A program made the translations under genes and the position numbers. From Cupriavidus oxalaticus (GTDB lineage Bacteria; Pseudomonadota; Gammaproteobacteria; Burkholderiales; Burkholderiaceae): a DNA stretch of 64,000 nt. The DNA lies in contig NZ_CP038634.1 of the NCBI RefSeq assembly GCF_004768545.1, forward strand, positions 1,054,001-1,118,000. The letters are read 5' to 3'. Shown piece after piece: positions 1-9,547 of this stretch (positions within the stretch are counted from its first letter, which is position 1; each line of letters begins with the position of its first letter). The notes beneath the pieces are model-generated. The model made no database searches and was not told the DNA's origin. It saw only the letters and a program-made list of their open reading frames with translations.

Positions 1-62
1 CGCTGGACGCGAGTCCGGGCGGGGGCGCCATTGTAGGGCAGGCGCGCGGCGGCCCCGCGATT

Positions 63-1301
63 TCAGGCGACGGGGTCGGCGGCAGGCTCCAGCATCGGCG
101 GGGCGTGGCCCGGCACCGGCGCGGCCATCGACGAGGCCAGCACATAGCGGTCACGCCCGTGCTCCTTGGCGCAGTACAGCGCGCGGTCGGCATCGGCGAA
201 CAGCGCGCGCCACAGGCCTTCCTTACTGCCCGGGCCGCCGCGCAGCTGGGCCACGCCGATGCTGACGCTGGCAAAGCCCTGCGCGCCCGGCAGCGCGATC
301 GCGCGCACCTTGCGCAGGATGCGGTTGGCCAGCGCCGACGCCTGCTGCTCGTCGGTGTGCGGGCACAGGATGCAGAACTCCTCGCCGCCATAGCGCCCGG
401 CCACGTCGGAGGCGCGGCGCGAGTTGTCCAGCGCGTGCGCCACTTCGCGCAGCACCGCATCGCCGGCATGGTGGCCGAAGGTATCGTTGACCTGCTTGAA
501 GTAGTCGATGTCGATCACCAGGCAGGACAGCGGCAGCCCGTCGCGCTGCCAGCGCGCCACCAGCTGCAGCGCCGACATCTCCAGCGCGCCGCGGTTGAGC
601 AGGCCGGTCAGCGCATCGACGCGCGCGCCGCTCTCGTTGTGCGCGACGATCTGCTCCATTGCCATCACGGTGAAGCCGAACAGGCCCAGCAGCGTGGCGA
701 TCAGCGGCGCCAGCATCCAGGCCGAGCCGGCGGGGCCGGCGAAGAACAGGATCATCGGCTGCGCATCGGCGCCGGCCAGCCGCATCGCATGGTCAAAGCC
801 GGCCAGCTGCGTGGCCAGTTGCACCAGGCTGGCAACCAGCACCAGCGGGGCTCCGATGCTGCGCCGCCCGCGCCCGGCGCGCGCCAGCGTGGCAAAGGTG
901 GCCAGCGACAACAGCGCCAGCACGCCGTAGACCACGCGCAGCACCAGCTGAGGCCCGCCGGGCAGGCCACCAACGGCCACCAGGGTGGCCAGCACGATGG
1001 TGGCGGCACTGGCCAGCGCGCCCGGGTACGCCGGTACGCCGTAATAGACGCGCACCCCGCGGTAGATCAGCAGCCAGCCGATGACGAAGGCACCCGCCCC
1101 TAACGTGCCAAGGTGGATGGTGCCTGTGGCCGCGCTCAACGCCAGCGCCAGGCCCGCGCCGGATGCCAGCACGTGCCCCGATGCCCACAGGCGTCCCGCC
1201 TCGCTCGCGCGCAGCGCGAACACCAGCCCCGCCGCGATCACCAGCGTGCTGCAGAAAAACACCATCATCACGACCGCAATGGTCTGCTGGTCCAGGTGCA
1301 C
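63..1301 (-). CDS. Membrane-bound diguanylate cyclase (GGDEF)
   Basis: Makes the second messenger c-di-GMP from two GTP at the inner membrane. The first ~215 residues form about six or seven hydrophobic helices with no sensor family I recognise. The cyclase domain begins at DALTGLLNR (229-237) and has the active-site GGEEF at 305-309. The inhibitory RxxD (296-299) lies the usual five residues before it, so product feedback is probably intact. There is no EAL domain. I chose the GTG at 1301 because GAGG sits six bases upstream and the resulting N-terminus (MHLDQQTIAV) is typical for such proteins; a TTG at 1337 would add 12 residues. The gene stands alone. Confidence 0.9.
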   Translation of the reverse strand: MHLDQQTIAVVMMVFFCSTLVIAAGLVFALRASEAGRLWASGHVLASGAGLALALSAATGTIHLGTLGAGAFVIGWLLIYRGVRVYYGVPAYPGALASAATIVLATLVAVGGLPGGPQLVLRVVYGVLALLSLATFATLARAGRGRRSIGAPLVLVASLVQLATQLAGFDHAMRLAGADAQPMILFFAGPAGSAWMLAPLIATLLGLFGFTVMAMEQIVAHNESGARVDALTGLLNRGALEMSALQLVARWQRDGLPLSCLVIDIDYFKQVNDTFGHHAGDAVLREVAHALDNSRRASDVAGRYGGEEFCILCPHTDEQQASALANRILRKVRAIALPGAQGFASVSIGVAQLRGGPGSKEGLWRALFADADRALYCAKEHGRDRYVLASSMAAPVPGHAPPMLEPAADPVA

Positions 1302-1777
1302 GGGAATCCTCAAGGAGGCGGTCCGCCTTGCCGTCAATCGATGGGCGGGACTGGGGCCAAGGGACAGTCAAGATACGCCGCGGCAGGCCGGCGGCGCTCG
1401 GCAAACGAGCATGATAGCCCGCGTGCGCTGGCAGTTGGCACCCCCGTCTAGCCGGGGGCGTGCATGACGGGCCGGTTGTGGTGCCGGCGCCGCTGCGCGG
1501 CGTCGCATGGATAGATCCCACTGGCGTTTTTATGCAACACCCAGACCGCGTTGAAGGATGCCTCTAACGGCAACCACTCGCGCGCAAGCGGCTTGCGCGC
1601 CCCACCAGCCTCAGCATGCGCCACATTGCCACCACGCAATCGCCACTCGCTCGCGTGCAAGCGGAATTGAGGTCAAAGTTGGTTGCATTTGGTTAAGCAG
1701 GCACTGCACCGGCTGGATAAAATCATGCGTTGCCTACCGCGCCGACCGCGCAAGAATCTCGCGTCAATACTGCATCA
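1302..1777. other. Intergenic region, no convincing gene
   Basis: About 475 bases between the diguanylate cyclase start and the next small gene. It is more A/T-rich than its surroundings near 1520-1560 and 1676-1725. A short G/C inverted repeat pairs CCCCCG (1441-1446) with CGGGGG (1453-1458). A 70-codon minus-strand frame (1448-1660) is open but has no clear ribosome binding site or family. The region probably holds promoters for the genes on both sides; I could not assign a -10/-35 pair with confidence. Confidence 0.4.
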
Positions 1778-2041
1778 ATGACCCGCCCTGCTATTCCCGA
1801 CCCTGGTATGACCGTTCCCGCCCTCTCGCTTGGCGCCATCCTGGATGACCTGCGCAGCGCACCGCGCCCGCTGACATCCGCGGAGTACGCATACCTGGCG
1901 CACCTGCGGCAACGCATCGTCACCGGCGATGCCGACTTGTGGACCACGCTGGAGACCGCCGGCGTGCCGTGCCGCGAACGCCGCCTGTCGCCCGAGGTGA
2001 TGCAGGCGCTGACGGCGATCGGCCATTTGCCGATGCACTGA
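1778..2041 (+). CDS. Small hypothetical protein (87 aa)
   Basis: I do not recognise this protein. It is an 87-residue soluble protein with no signal peptide or membrane segment; the central part (PLTSAEYAYLAHLRQRI) reads as an amphipathic helix with Tyr and Leu spacing. G/C-rich third positions support real coding. The start is uncertain: the ATG at 1778, an ATG at 1808 and a TTG at 1730 are all in frame, and none has a strong ribosome binding site. It is monocistronic, about 210 bases upstream of the HTH-only gene on the same strand. Confidence 0.5.
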   Translation: MTRPAIPDPGMTVPALSLGAILDDLRSAPRPLTSAEYAYLAHLRQRIVTGDADLWTTLETAGVPCRERRLSPEVMQALTAIGHLPMH

Positions 2042-2253
2042 AGCGCACCGGCATCGCCATCTGTGACCATCTGACCGGGACCATTCCCCACCTTAACTCG
2101 GAAGCTTCACCGCCCTACCCCCGTGCGTGCGCCGCTACGATCGGTTAACTTCGATCCGCCGGCAACAGGCCGCGCACCCGGGGTGCATCGCCTCCCCGCC
2201 GCGCAACGGTGCCCCAGCGCGCCGCAAGTGCCCGTCCCGGCAATGGCACATCC

Positions 2254-2613
2254 ATGGCATACCTTGTCAACAACAGGCGCGTCAGCTTCCTGTCGTTGCG
2301 CGCCTTCGTCGCACTGATGCAGCACCGCGACACCGCCCGCGCCGCGCAAGCGCTGGGCATACAGACCCAGAGACTCCTTTACCAGATCCGCAGCCTCGAG
2401 GCCGTGCTCGGCACGCCGCTGTTCAGCGTGGGCAGCCCCAACTGGCTGCCCACGCCCACCGGCGTCAAGGCCCTGCCCAAGGTCATGACGATGCTGCACA
2501 TCTGGGAACAGATTGCGCCGCGCCCGTGCGCCGGCCGCACCGGCCCGCCGCCGGAGTTCAGTGACGCCGCACGCCGCGGCCCGGCGTTCTGGGTCCGGCA
2601 CGCGACGATGTAG
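2254..2613 (+). CDS. HTH-only LysR-like protein (119 aa)
   Basis: A LysR-type winged HTH without the effector-binding half. Residues ~10-65 match the family pattern: SLRAFVALMQHRDTARAAQ, then an LEAVLGTPLF-like recognition wing followed by PTPTGVKALP. The usual family length is ~300 residues; this stops at 119 with a short Pro/Arg-rich tail of no known domain. The ATG at 2254 begins MAYLVNN and gives the standard spacing before the HTH; a start at 2209 would add 15 residues. It may bind DNA as a small dimer or be a stable truncation. The target is unknown. Confidence 0.6.
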   Translation: MAYLVNNRRVSFLSLRAFVALMQHRDTARAAQALGIQTQRLLYQIRSLEAVLGTPLFSVGSPNWLPTPTGVKALPKVMTMLHIWEQIAPRPCAGRTGPPPEFSDAARRGPAFWVRHATM

Positions 2614-2624
2614 CGCGGCGCGGC

Positions 2625-3395
2625 TCAGGCCAGGCGTTCGCAGCTATAGGCTTCGGTGCGATAGGGAAACGCGACTTCCTGCCGTCCGGCAAGCGCCGGG
2701 TGGCCATCGATGACAGCCTGCAGCGCGGCGCGCACGCGCTCCTGCTCCGTGCCGGGCAGCGAGGCAATGAAGCTCACCGACATCACCCGGTCGACGATCA
2801 CTTGCTGCGGCGGGCCCGCGTGCGTGTATGGCAGGCTGTGCAGCGCCATGGGGCCGAAGCCCTCGGCGGGAAAGACCCGCTTCCAGTCGCCCTTGTAGAA
2901 GCGCGGCGCGTCGCCCTCGTAGGGCGTCATGATGGCGGTCAGCTGCGCGACCCAGTCCACGCTTTCATCGCGTACGTTCCAGACCAGCCCCAGCCGGCCG
3001 CCCGGCCGCAGCACGCGGCGGATCCCGGCGATGGCGCGGTCGTTGGCAAACCAGTGGAACGCCTGCGCGCAGACCACTGCGTCTGCGCTGGCATCGGGCA
3101 AGGGAATCGCTTCGGCGCTGCCCGCGAGCGCCCGCACGGCCGGCAGCGCACCGGCGAGCTGCGCGCGCATCTGCGCCACCGGCTCGACCGCGATCACCGC
3201 TGCACCGGTGTCGGCCAGCCGGCGCGTAAATTTGCCGGTACCGGCACCCAGGTCCAGCACGGTGCGGCCCGGGCCCAGCCCGAGCGTGGCGCGCAGCCAG
3301 CCATCGATGGCTTCAGGATATTCGGGGCGTCCGCGCGCGTAGGCATCGGCCTGGCTGGCGAATCCCTGTGCGGCGGCCTGGTGGATGGCGGTCAT
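2625..3395 (-). CDS. Class I SAM-dependent methyltransferase
   Basis: A cytoplasmic methyltransferase of the UbiE/Methyltransf_11 type, 256 residues. Motif I is VLDLGAGTGKF (46-56), which binds S-adenosylmethionine, followed by the acidic motif II (VEPVAQMR) and motif III region (DAVVCAQAFHWF). The substrate cannot be told from sequence; family members act on small molecules such as trans-aconitate or quinone precursors. A CGGAG ribosome binding site lies upstream of the 3395 start. It is convergent with the HTH-only gene and only 55 bases upstream of the end of the organosulfur operon. Confidence 0.85.
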   Translation of the reverse strand: MTAIHQAAAQGFASQADAYARGRPEYPEAIDGWLRATLGLGPGRTVLDLGAGTGKFTRRLADTGAAVIAVEPVAQMRAQLAGALPAVRALAGSAEAIPLPDASADAVVCAQAFHWFANDRAIAGIRRVLRPGGRLGLVWNVRDESVDWVAQLTAIMTPYEGDAPRFYKGDWKRVFPAEGFGPMALHSLPYTHAGPPQQVIVDRVMSVSFIASLPGTEQERVRAALQAVIDGHPALAGRQEVAFPYRTEAYSCERLA

Positions 3396-3450
3396 GGCGG
3401 CTCCGGTTGGCTTTACGGTGCCGTAGGCTACGCCCGAAGTCCCCGCGCGG

Positions 3451-4362
3451 CTAGTGCTGCATGCCCCAGCGTCGTACGGTCAGCCGCTCCAGCGTGGTGA
3501 AGACCAGCCCCTCCACCAGCAGGCCGATCAGGATCACCGCCGCCAGGCCCGCGAACACGCGGTCCGTATAAAGCTCGTTGCGGTTCTGGAAAATGAACCA
3601 GCCCAGGCCGCCCTCGCCCGACGACGCGCCGAACACCAGCTCGGCCGCGATCAGCGTGCGCCAGGCAAAGGCCCAGCCGATCTTCAGCCCCGACAGGATC
3701 GCCGGCAGCGCGGCAGGCACCAGCACCAGCGCGACATAGCGCGGCCCGCGCAGGCCATAGTTGCGCCCGGCCATGCGCAATGTCTGCGGCACCGCCTGGA
3801 AGCCGGCGTACATGTTCAGCGCCAGCGGCCACAGCACCGAGTGGACCAGCACGAACACCAGGCTCCTGGTGCCCAGCCCGAACCACAGCAGCGCCAGCGG
3901 CAGCAGCGCGATCGCCGGCAGCGGATTGAACATGGCGGTGAGCGTGTCCAGCACATCGCGGCCGAAGCGCGTCGATACCGCCAGCGACGTGAGCACGAAC
4001 GCCAGCACGATGCCCGCGGCATAGCCGCGCAGCAGCACCGACAGCGACACCGCCGCTTTGCCCGGCAGTTCGCCGCTGGCCACATCCTGGACGAAGGCGC
4101 GCAGGGTCGCCAGGAACGTCGGCAGCAGCAGGTCGTTGTCCTGCACGCGTGCCACGATTTCCCACACCAGTGCCAGCGCCAGAAGGATCACGGCCTTGCG
4201 CAGCCAGCCGTACTGCCACAGCCGTTGCTGCCACGGCAGCGCGCGCGCCAGCGGCGCTTCGGTGAAGGGTTCGATGTCGCGCTCGTATGCCGGGCGCACC
4301 AGCGGCCGGAAGTCGGGACGGAGTTCGGGCGACTCGGGGAGCGCCAGGGTGGATTGCGTCAT
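3451..4362 (-). CDS. ABC transporter permease, sulfonate/taurine type
   Basis: Inner-membrane permease of the SsuC/TauC (BPD_transp_1) family, 303 residues with about six membrane helices. A cytoplasmic N-terminal stretch of ~60 residues precedes the first helix, near RKAVILLALALVWEIV. The ATPase-coupling EAA loop lies around residues 200-220 (LRMAGRNYGLRGPR). The ATG at 4362 (MTQSTLALPE) is chosen because GGAAAG lies just upstream; longer frames run into the ATPase gene. It is last in a four-gene operon: dioxygenase, binding protein, ATPase, permease. Confidence 0.9.
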   Translation of the reverse strand: MTQSTLALPESPELRPDFRPLVRPAYERDIEPFTEAPLARALPWQQRLWQYGWLRKAVILLALALVWEIVARVQDNDLLLPTFLATLRAFVQDVASGELPGKAAVSLSVLLRGYAAGIVLAFVLTSLAVSTRFGRDVLDTLTAMFNPLPAIALLPLALLWFGLGTRSLVFVLVHSVLWPLALNMYAGFQAVPQTLRMAGRNYGLRGPRYVALVLVPAALPAILSGLKIGWAFAWRTLIAAELVFGASSGEGGLGWFIFQNRNELYTDRVFAGLAAVILIGLLVEGLVFTTLERLTVRRWGMQH

Positions 4363-4394
4363 GATGCTTCTTTCCCTTTCCGCAGTAAGGCTCG

Positions 4395-5246
<852 letters not shown>

Positions 5247-5248
5247 GA

Positions 5249-6259
5249 TCAGCTTCCCTGCGCGGTGACCGGGTCCTGGAAGAAATAATCCTGCCAGGAC
5301 TTGGGCTGGTTGCGGATCGCGCCCACGCGGTGCATGAACGAGGCCAGCGCAAAGGTGTTCTGCGGCGCCACCTTGAACTGCACCTGCGGGTTCTTCAGCA
5401 CGCGCACCAGCAGCGCGCGGTCGGTCTTTGCCTTGGCCTGGCGCAGGTAGATATCGGCGGCGGCCTCGGGATTGGCGGTGGCGTAGGCAGCCGCTTCAGC
5501 CAGCGCATCGACGAACGCGCGGTAGGTCTTCGGATTGTCGTTGCGGAACTTCTCGGTCGCGTACAGCACCGTCGACGAGCTCGGCCCGCCCAGCACGTCG
5601 TACGAACTCAGCACGATGCGTGCGTTCGGATTGCCGGCCAGTTCCTGCTCCTGGAACGGCGGGTTGCCGAAATGACCGGTGATTTCCGTGCCGCCCGAGA
5701 TGATCGCGGCAGCGGCGTCGGGATGCGGCACCGCCACGGTCCACTTGTCGAGCCGGTTGTACTCCTTGTCGCCCCATTGCTTCGCCGCTGCCAGCTGCAG
5801 CACGCGCGACTGCACCGACACGCCCACCGCCGGCAAGGCGATGCGGTCCTTCTCGGTGAAATCGGCAATGGTCTTCACCTTGGGGTTGTTGCTCACAAGG
5901 TAGTACGGGAAATTGCCCAGCGACGCCACGCCGCGCACGTTCTGCTTGCCATGGGTGCGGTCCCACAGCGTCAGCAGCGGACCGACGCCGGCACCGGCGA
6001 TATCGATCGCGCCGGACAGCAGCGCATCGTTGACCGCGGCGCCACCGGAAAGCTGGGTCCATTCGACCTTGACGTCGATGCCCTGCTGCCTGCCGTGCTT
6101 CTCGATCAGCTGCTGGTCGCGCGCCACGTTGAGCAGCAGGTAGACCACGCCGAACTGCTCGGCGATGCGCAGCTTGCCTTCGGCGTGCGCGGCACCGGAA
6201 ATCGCCAGGCCGGCGCTCAGCGCGAGCAGGCCCAGCTTGCGGGAAAACCGTTGGAACAT
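5249..6259 (-). CDS. Periplasmic organosulfur-binding protein (SsuA/TauA type)
   Basis: A periplasmic substrate-binding protein of the NMT1/SsuA-like fold that delivers an organosulfur compound to the permease. Residues 1-26 are a Sec signal peptide ending at GAAHA; the mature domain starts at EGKLRIAEQ. Typical family elements follow, such as the GAIDIAGAGVGPLL loop and a GTEITGHFGNPPFQ segment in lobe II. The ATG at 6259 (MFQRFSRK) is chosen because it opens the signal peptide; a start at 6319 would add 20 polar residues in front. The ligand is not predictable beyond a sulfonate, taurine or sulfate-ester class. Confidence 0.88.
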   Translation of the reverse strand: MFQRFSRKLGLLALSAGLAISGAAHAEGKLRIAEQFGVVYLLLNVARDQQLIEKHGRQQGIDVKVEWTQLSGGAAVNDALLSGAIDIAGAGVGPLLTLWDRTHGKQNVRGVASLGNFPYYLVSNNPKVKTIADFTEKDRIALPAVGVSVQSRVLQLAAAKQWGDKEYNRLDKWTVAVPHPDAAAAIISGGTEITGHFGNPPFQEQELAGNPNARIVLSSYDVLGGPSSSTVLYATEKFRNDNPKTYRAFVDALAEAAAYATANPEAAADIYLRQAKAKTDRALLVRVLKNPQVQFKVAPQNTFALASFMHRVGAIRNQPKSWQDYFFQDPVTAQGS

Positions 6260-6337
6260 GAATGGACTCCGGGAAATCAGGGAAGGGACGCACGCGACAT
6301 GCGTGAGTCCGGGATGCATGGCGAAGCGATCGCCGCG

Positions 6338-7264
6338 TCAGCGCGGCACGTCGCCTTCGATGGTGGTGCGGTACATCACGCGCCGCAGGTGGTCCGGACA
6401 GCCCGCGGCCAGATGCAGCAGCGAGCGGTTGTCCCAGAACACCAGGTCATGCGGCTGCCATTGGTGGCGGTACACGTGCTCAGGCTTGACGCTGTGCGCG
6501 AACAGCTGCTTGAGCAGGTCGCGGCTTTCGTCCTCGGGCAGGCCCGCGATGCGCGTGGTGAAGTGCTCGCTGACGAAGAGCGCCTTCCTGCCGGTTTCGG
6601 GATGGGTGCGCACCACCGGCTGCAATACCGGCCTGACCTGCGCGATCTGCTCGGGCATCAGGTTGGGACGCCACGGGCTGCGCTGCTGCAGTTCGGCATA
6701 GCGCGCCAGGTAGGTGTGCTCGGCGTACAGGCCGTCGACAGTGCGCTGAAGTTCCGCGGGCAAGGTATCCCATGCCAGGTGCATGTTGGCGAACAGCGTA
6801 TCGCCGCCTTCGGCGGGCAGCTCGCGCGCATGCAACAGCGAACCCAGGCTCGGCTTCTCCTTGTACGACAGGTCCGAATGCCAGAAGTGGCCGGCATCGC
6901 CGAGTCCGATCGGCTTGCCGTTCTCGACCACGTTGGACACCACCAGCACTTCGGGATGGCCGGGTAGCTGGAACTGGTGCAGCACGTGGATCTGCAGCGG
7001 CCCGAAGCGGCGGCTGAAGCTGATCTGCTGCGCCGGGGTGATCCGCTGGTCGCGGAACACCACTACGTGGTAGTCGAGGTGGGCGCGATGGATGCGCGCG
7101 AAATCGCTGTCGGACAGTGGGCGGGACAGGTCGAGGCCGAGCACCTCCGCGCCCAGCGGCGCGTCCAGCGCGCGGATCTCGAAATCCTGGCCGGCATCGA
7201 TCGCGGCGGAATGCAGTGCGCTCTGCTGGCGCGAAACTATGGTGTAGGCGGTTGCGGTCGTCAT
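6338..7264 (-). CDS. TauD/TfdA-family 2-oxoglutarate dioxygenase
   Basis: An Fe(II)/2-oxoglutarate-dependent dioxygenase that would hydroxylate the carbon next to sulfur (or another group) so that sulfite or a related product is released. The iron ligands are visible as the HxD in FWHSDLSY and a distal His in SLLHLAAG, with the 2-oxoglutarate-binding Arg in the HLRRVMYR segment. The length of 308 residues is normal. It is the first gene of the minus-strand operon, 78 bases ahead of the binding protein, and it faces the second organosulfur operon. Taurine, another sulfonate, or a phenoxy-type ether are possible substrates. Confidence 0.88.
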   Translation of the reverse strand: MTTATAYTIVSRQQSALHSAAIDAGQDFEIRALDAPLGAEVLGLDLSRPLSDSDFARIHRAHLDYHVVVFRDQRITPAQQISFSRRFGPLQIHVLHQFQLPGHPEVLVVSNVVENGKPIGLGDAGHFWHSDLSYKEKPSLGSLLHARELPAEGGDTLFANMHLAWDTLPAELQRTVDGLYAEHTYLARYAELQQRSPWRPNLMPEQIAQVRPVLQPVVRTHPETGRKALFVSEHFTTRIAGLPEDESRDLLKQLFAHSVKPEHVYRHQWQPHDLVFWDNRSLLHLAAGCPDHLRRVMYRTTIEGDVPR

Positions 7265-7535
7265 GGCAGCTCTGGCAATTCGGGGGAAGCCTGCGCGGCA
7301 ACGGGTGCCGCGTGCAAGCTTGCACTGTAGAGAGACGGGGCAAGCAGGGTCAACGAATCAAATCGCTGGGGCTTATCCGCTTATCGCATATCCATGTCTG
7401 CACATTGCCCTGCGCGCGCGAAAGAGCGCATCCCATATACGCCGACCCGATATCCAATGCCGGAATCATTCGTTCAGGTCCGCGCACGGCGCCGCTTATC
7501 GTTGAGCCGTCCTCCACTTCGAGAAGGTCTGCACG
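7265..7535. promoter_or_regulatory. Divergent promoter region of two organosulfur operons
   Basis: The 271 bases between the divergent operons must hold both promoters. It is less G/C-rich than the flanks around 7340-7460. The motif GCATATCCA (7386-7394) and the related GATATCCAATGC (7449-7460) resemble GCATATCCAAATGC (12217-12230) upstream of the sulfhydrylase gene, so they may be sites for a shared sulfur-starvation regulator. I saw no clear -35/-10 pair. The assignment is inferred from gene layout and motif sharing. Confidence 0.45.
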
Positions 7536-8690
7536 ATGAAGACCCAGCGCCCCCGTTCCGCCGCCGGATTCCGCGGTGCCGATGCACTGCCATCCCGATT
7601 GAGCCGCCGCGACCTGCTGCGCGGTGCGGCATGGTCAGGCCTTGGCCTGGCCGCATCGCTGTCGCCGCTGTCCGCGTTCAGCGCGAGTCCGTCGGCGCGT
7701 CCAGACGTGATCCGCATCGGCGTGGCGCAGCCGGCCACCGGCACGCCGCCCAGCTTCGCCGGCAGCTCGCTCGCGATTGCGCATGCACGCGGCTGGCTGG
7801 AGGAATCGTTCAAGCCCACCGGCACGCGCGTCGAGTGGTTCTTCTTCAAGGGCGCAGGCCCCGCGGTCAACGAGGCGCTGGCCAACCGCCAGCTCGATTT
7901 CGCGCTGCAGGGCGACCTGCCGTCGCTCGTCGGCCGCGCCGCCGGGCTGAAGACGCGGCTGGTGCTTGCCACCGGTGTGCGCGCCAACATCTATGTCGGC
8001 GTGCCGCCCGACTCGCCGCTGAAGACGCTGGCCGACCTGCGCGGCAAGCGCGTGTCGCTGTTCAAGGGCACCAACATGCATCTGCCGGCGCTGCGCCTGC
8101 TGGAGGCCAACGGCCTCACCGACAGGGACCTGCGCCTGCTGAATCTCGACACCGCGGGCTACCTCGCGGCGCTGTCCACCAAGGACATCGATGCGGCCAT
8201 CGGCGCCATGGACATCCTGCGCCTGCGCGACAAGGGCGCGGTGCGCATCCTCTATTCGAGCAAGAACCAGTCCCCGATCTACACGCGCCAGAGCCACGTG
8301 CTGGTGACCGACGATTTCGCCAGCCTCTATCCCGAGGCCACCCAGCACCTGGTGAAGACCGCGGTCGAAGCCGCGCGCTGGGCCTCCGACGAAAGCCATC
8401 GCGAAGAGGTGCTGCGCACCTGGGCGCGTGCAGGCACGCCGTACGAGCACTGGAAGGAAGACTTCGACGGCGAGCCGCTGCGCGTGCGCCTGAACCCGAA
8501 CTTCGATCCCTTCCTGGTGAGCCGCTACAAGGACGCGGTCGAGCAGGCCTATCGCTTCCGCCTGAGCCGCGCGCGCTTCGACGTCGACCAGTGGATCGAC
8601 CAGCGCTTTCTCAAGGCCGCGCTCAACGACCTGAGCCTGCAGTCCTACTGGCCCGTGTACCAGCCCAACGGCAAGATCCTGGGAGCCTGA
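7536..8690 (+). CDS. Organosulfur ABC substrate-binding protein with Tat-like signal
   Basis: Periplasmic binding protein of the SsuA family, 384 residues. The N-terminus carries SRRDLLRGAAWSGLG (~residues 24-38), a twin-arginine pattern followed by a hydrophobic stretch, so export is probably by Tat rather than Sec. Mature features include the IRIGVAQPATG start of the fold, the FFKGAGPAVNEAL loop and a DIDAAIGAMDIL segment. It heads a five-gene operon (binding protein, two permeases, ATPase, dioxygenase). The use of Tat differs from the Sec-type partner in the facing operon. Confidence 0.88.
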   Translation: MKTQRPRSAAGFRGADALPSRLSRRDLLRGAAWSGLGLAASLSPLSAFSASPSARPDVIRIGVAQPATGTPPSFAGSSLAIAHARGWLEESFKPTGTRVEWFFFKGAGPAVNEALANRQLDFALQGDLPSLVGRAAGLKTRLVLATGVRANIYVGVPPDSPLKTLADLRGKRVSLFKGTNMHLPALRLLEANGLTDRDLRLLNLDTAGYLAALSTKDIDAAIGAMDILRLRDKGAVRILYSSKNQSPIYTRQSHVLVTDDFASLYPEATQHLVKTAVEAARWASDESHREEVLRTWARAGTPYEHWKEDFDGEPLRVRLNPNFDPFLVSRYKDAVEQAYRFRLSRARFDVDQWIDQRFLKAALNDLSLQSYWPVYQPNGKILGA

Positions 8691-8694
8691 TGCC

Positions 8695-9534
8695 ATGTCC
8701 GTCGCCGAACTCTCGCTGCCCGCCGCACAGCACGGTGCCTCGCGTGCGGCCCCATTGCGCAAGGCCCTGAACTGGCGCAATGCCACGCGCTGGCTGCTGG
8801 CCTGGCCGGTGCCGCTGACACTGCTGCTGCTCTGGTACGTGGCATCGCGCCATGCCTGGATTCCGCCGCAGGTGCTGCCCGCGCCGGAAGACGTGGCACA
8901 CACGCTGGCCGGGCTGTGGACCAGCGGTGAACTGCAGGCCAACCTTGCCATCAGCGCGCTGCGCGTGGCCGGCGGCTTCGGCGTGGGACTGCTCGGCGGA
9001 CTCGCGCTGGGCGCGGCGATGGGCCTGTCGCCGACGCTGCGCGACTACGTGTACCCGACCTTCAAGGCCTTCAGCCAGGTGCCGGTGCTGGGCTGGCTGC
9101 CGCTGCTGATGCTGCTGGTCGGCATCGACGAAGCGCTCAAGGTCATCCTGATCGCCAAGGCGGCGTTCGTGCCCGTGGCGCTGAACACGTACAAGGGCAT
9201 CGGCAGCGTGCCGGTGCGCTACCTGGAAGTGGCGCGCGTGCTGCAGCTGACGCGCTGGCAGACGCTCGCGCGCGTGGTGCTGCCCGCAGCGGCGGCACCG
9301 GTGTGGAACGGCGTGCGCTACGGCCTCACGCACGCCTGGCTGGCGCTGGTGGTGGTGGAGCTGCTGGCTTCGTCCGAGGGGCTGGGCTACATGATCGTCT
9401 ACGGCCGCCAGCTGTTCCAGCTCGACATGGTGCTTGCCGCGGTGGTAGTGGTGGGCGTGATCGGCTTCGCGCTTGACAAGGTTCTGGCGCTGGCCGAGGG
9501 CGCGGTGCTGCGCTGGCGCAAGCCCGGATTCTGA
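8695..9534 (+). CDS. ABC permease 1 (SsuC type)
   Basis: Inner-membrane permease, 279 residues, with about six helices and the EAA loop near residue 180 (YLEVARVLQLTRWQTLARVVLP). It starts four bases after the binding-protein stop codon. The next gene is a second, different permease, so the importer channel is probably a heterodimer rather than the usual SsuC homodimer. The ribosome binding site GGGAG overlaps the end of the upstream gene. Confidence 0.9.
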   Translation: MSVAELSLPAAQHGASRAAPLRKALNWRNATRWLLAWPVPLTLLLLWYVASRHAWIPPQVLPAPEDVAHTLAGLWTSGELQANLAISALRVAGGFGVGLLGGLALGAAMGLSPTLRDYVYPTFKAFSQVPVLGWLPLLMLLVGIDEALKVILIAKAAFVPVALNTYKGIGSVPVRYLEVARVLQLTRWQTLARVVLPAAAAPVWNGVRYGLTHAWLALVVVELLASSEGLGYMIVYGRQLFQLDMVLAAVVVVGVIGFALDKVLALAEGAVLRWRKPGF

Positions 9535-9547
9535 ACGGAGGCCACCA

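Noticed and set aside
1448..1660. A 70-codon minus-strand frame between the first two genes
   Set aside because: No ribosome binding site, biased composition or family; kept only as a note in the gap entry.
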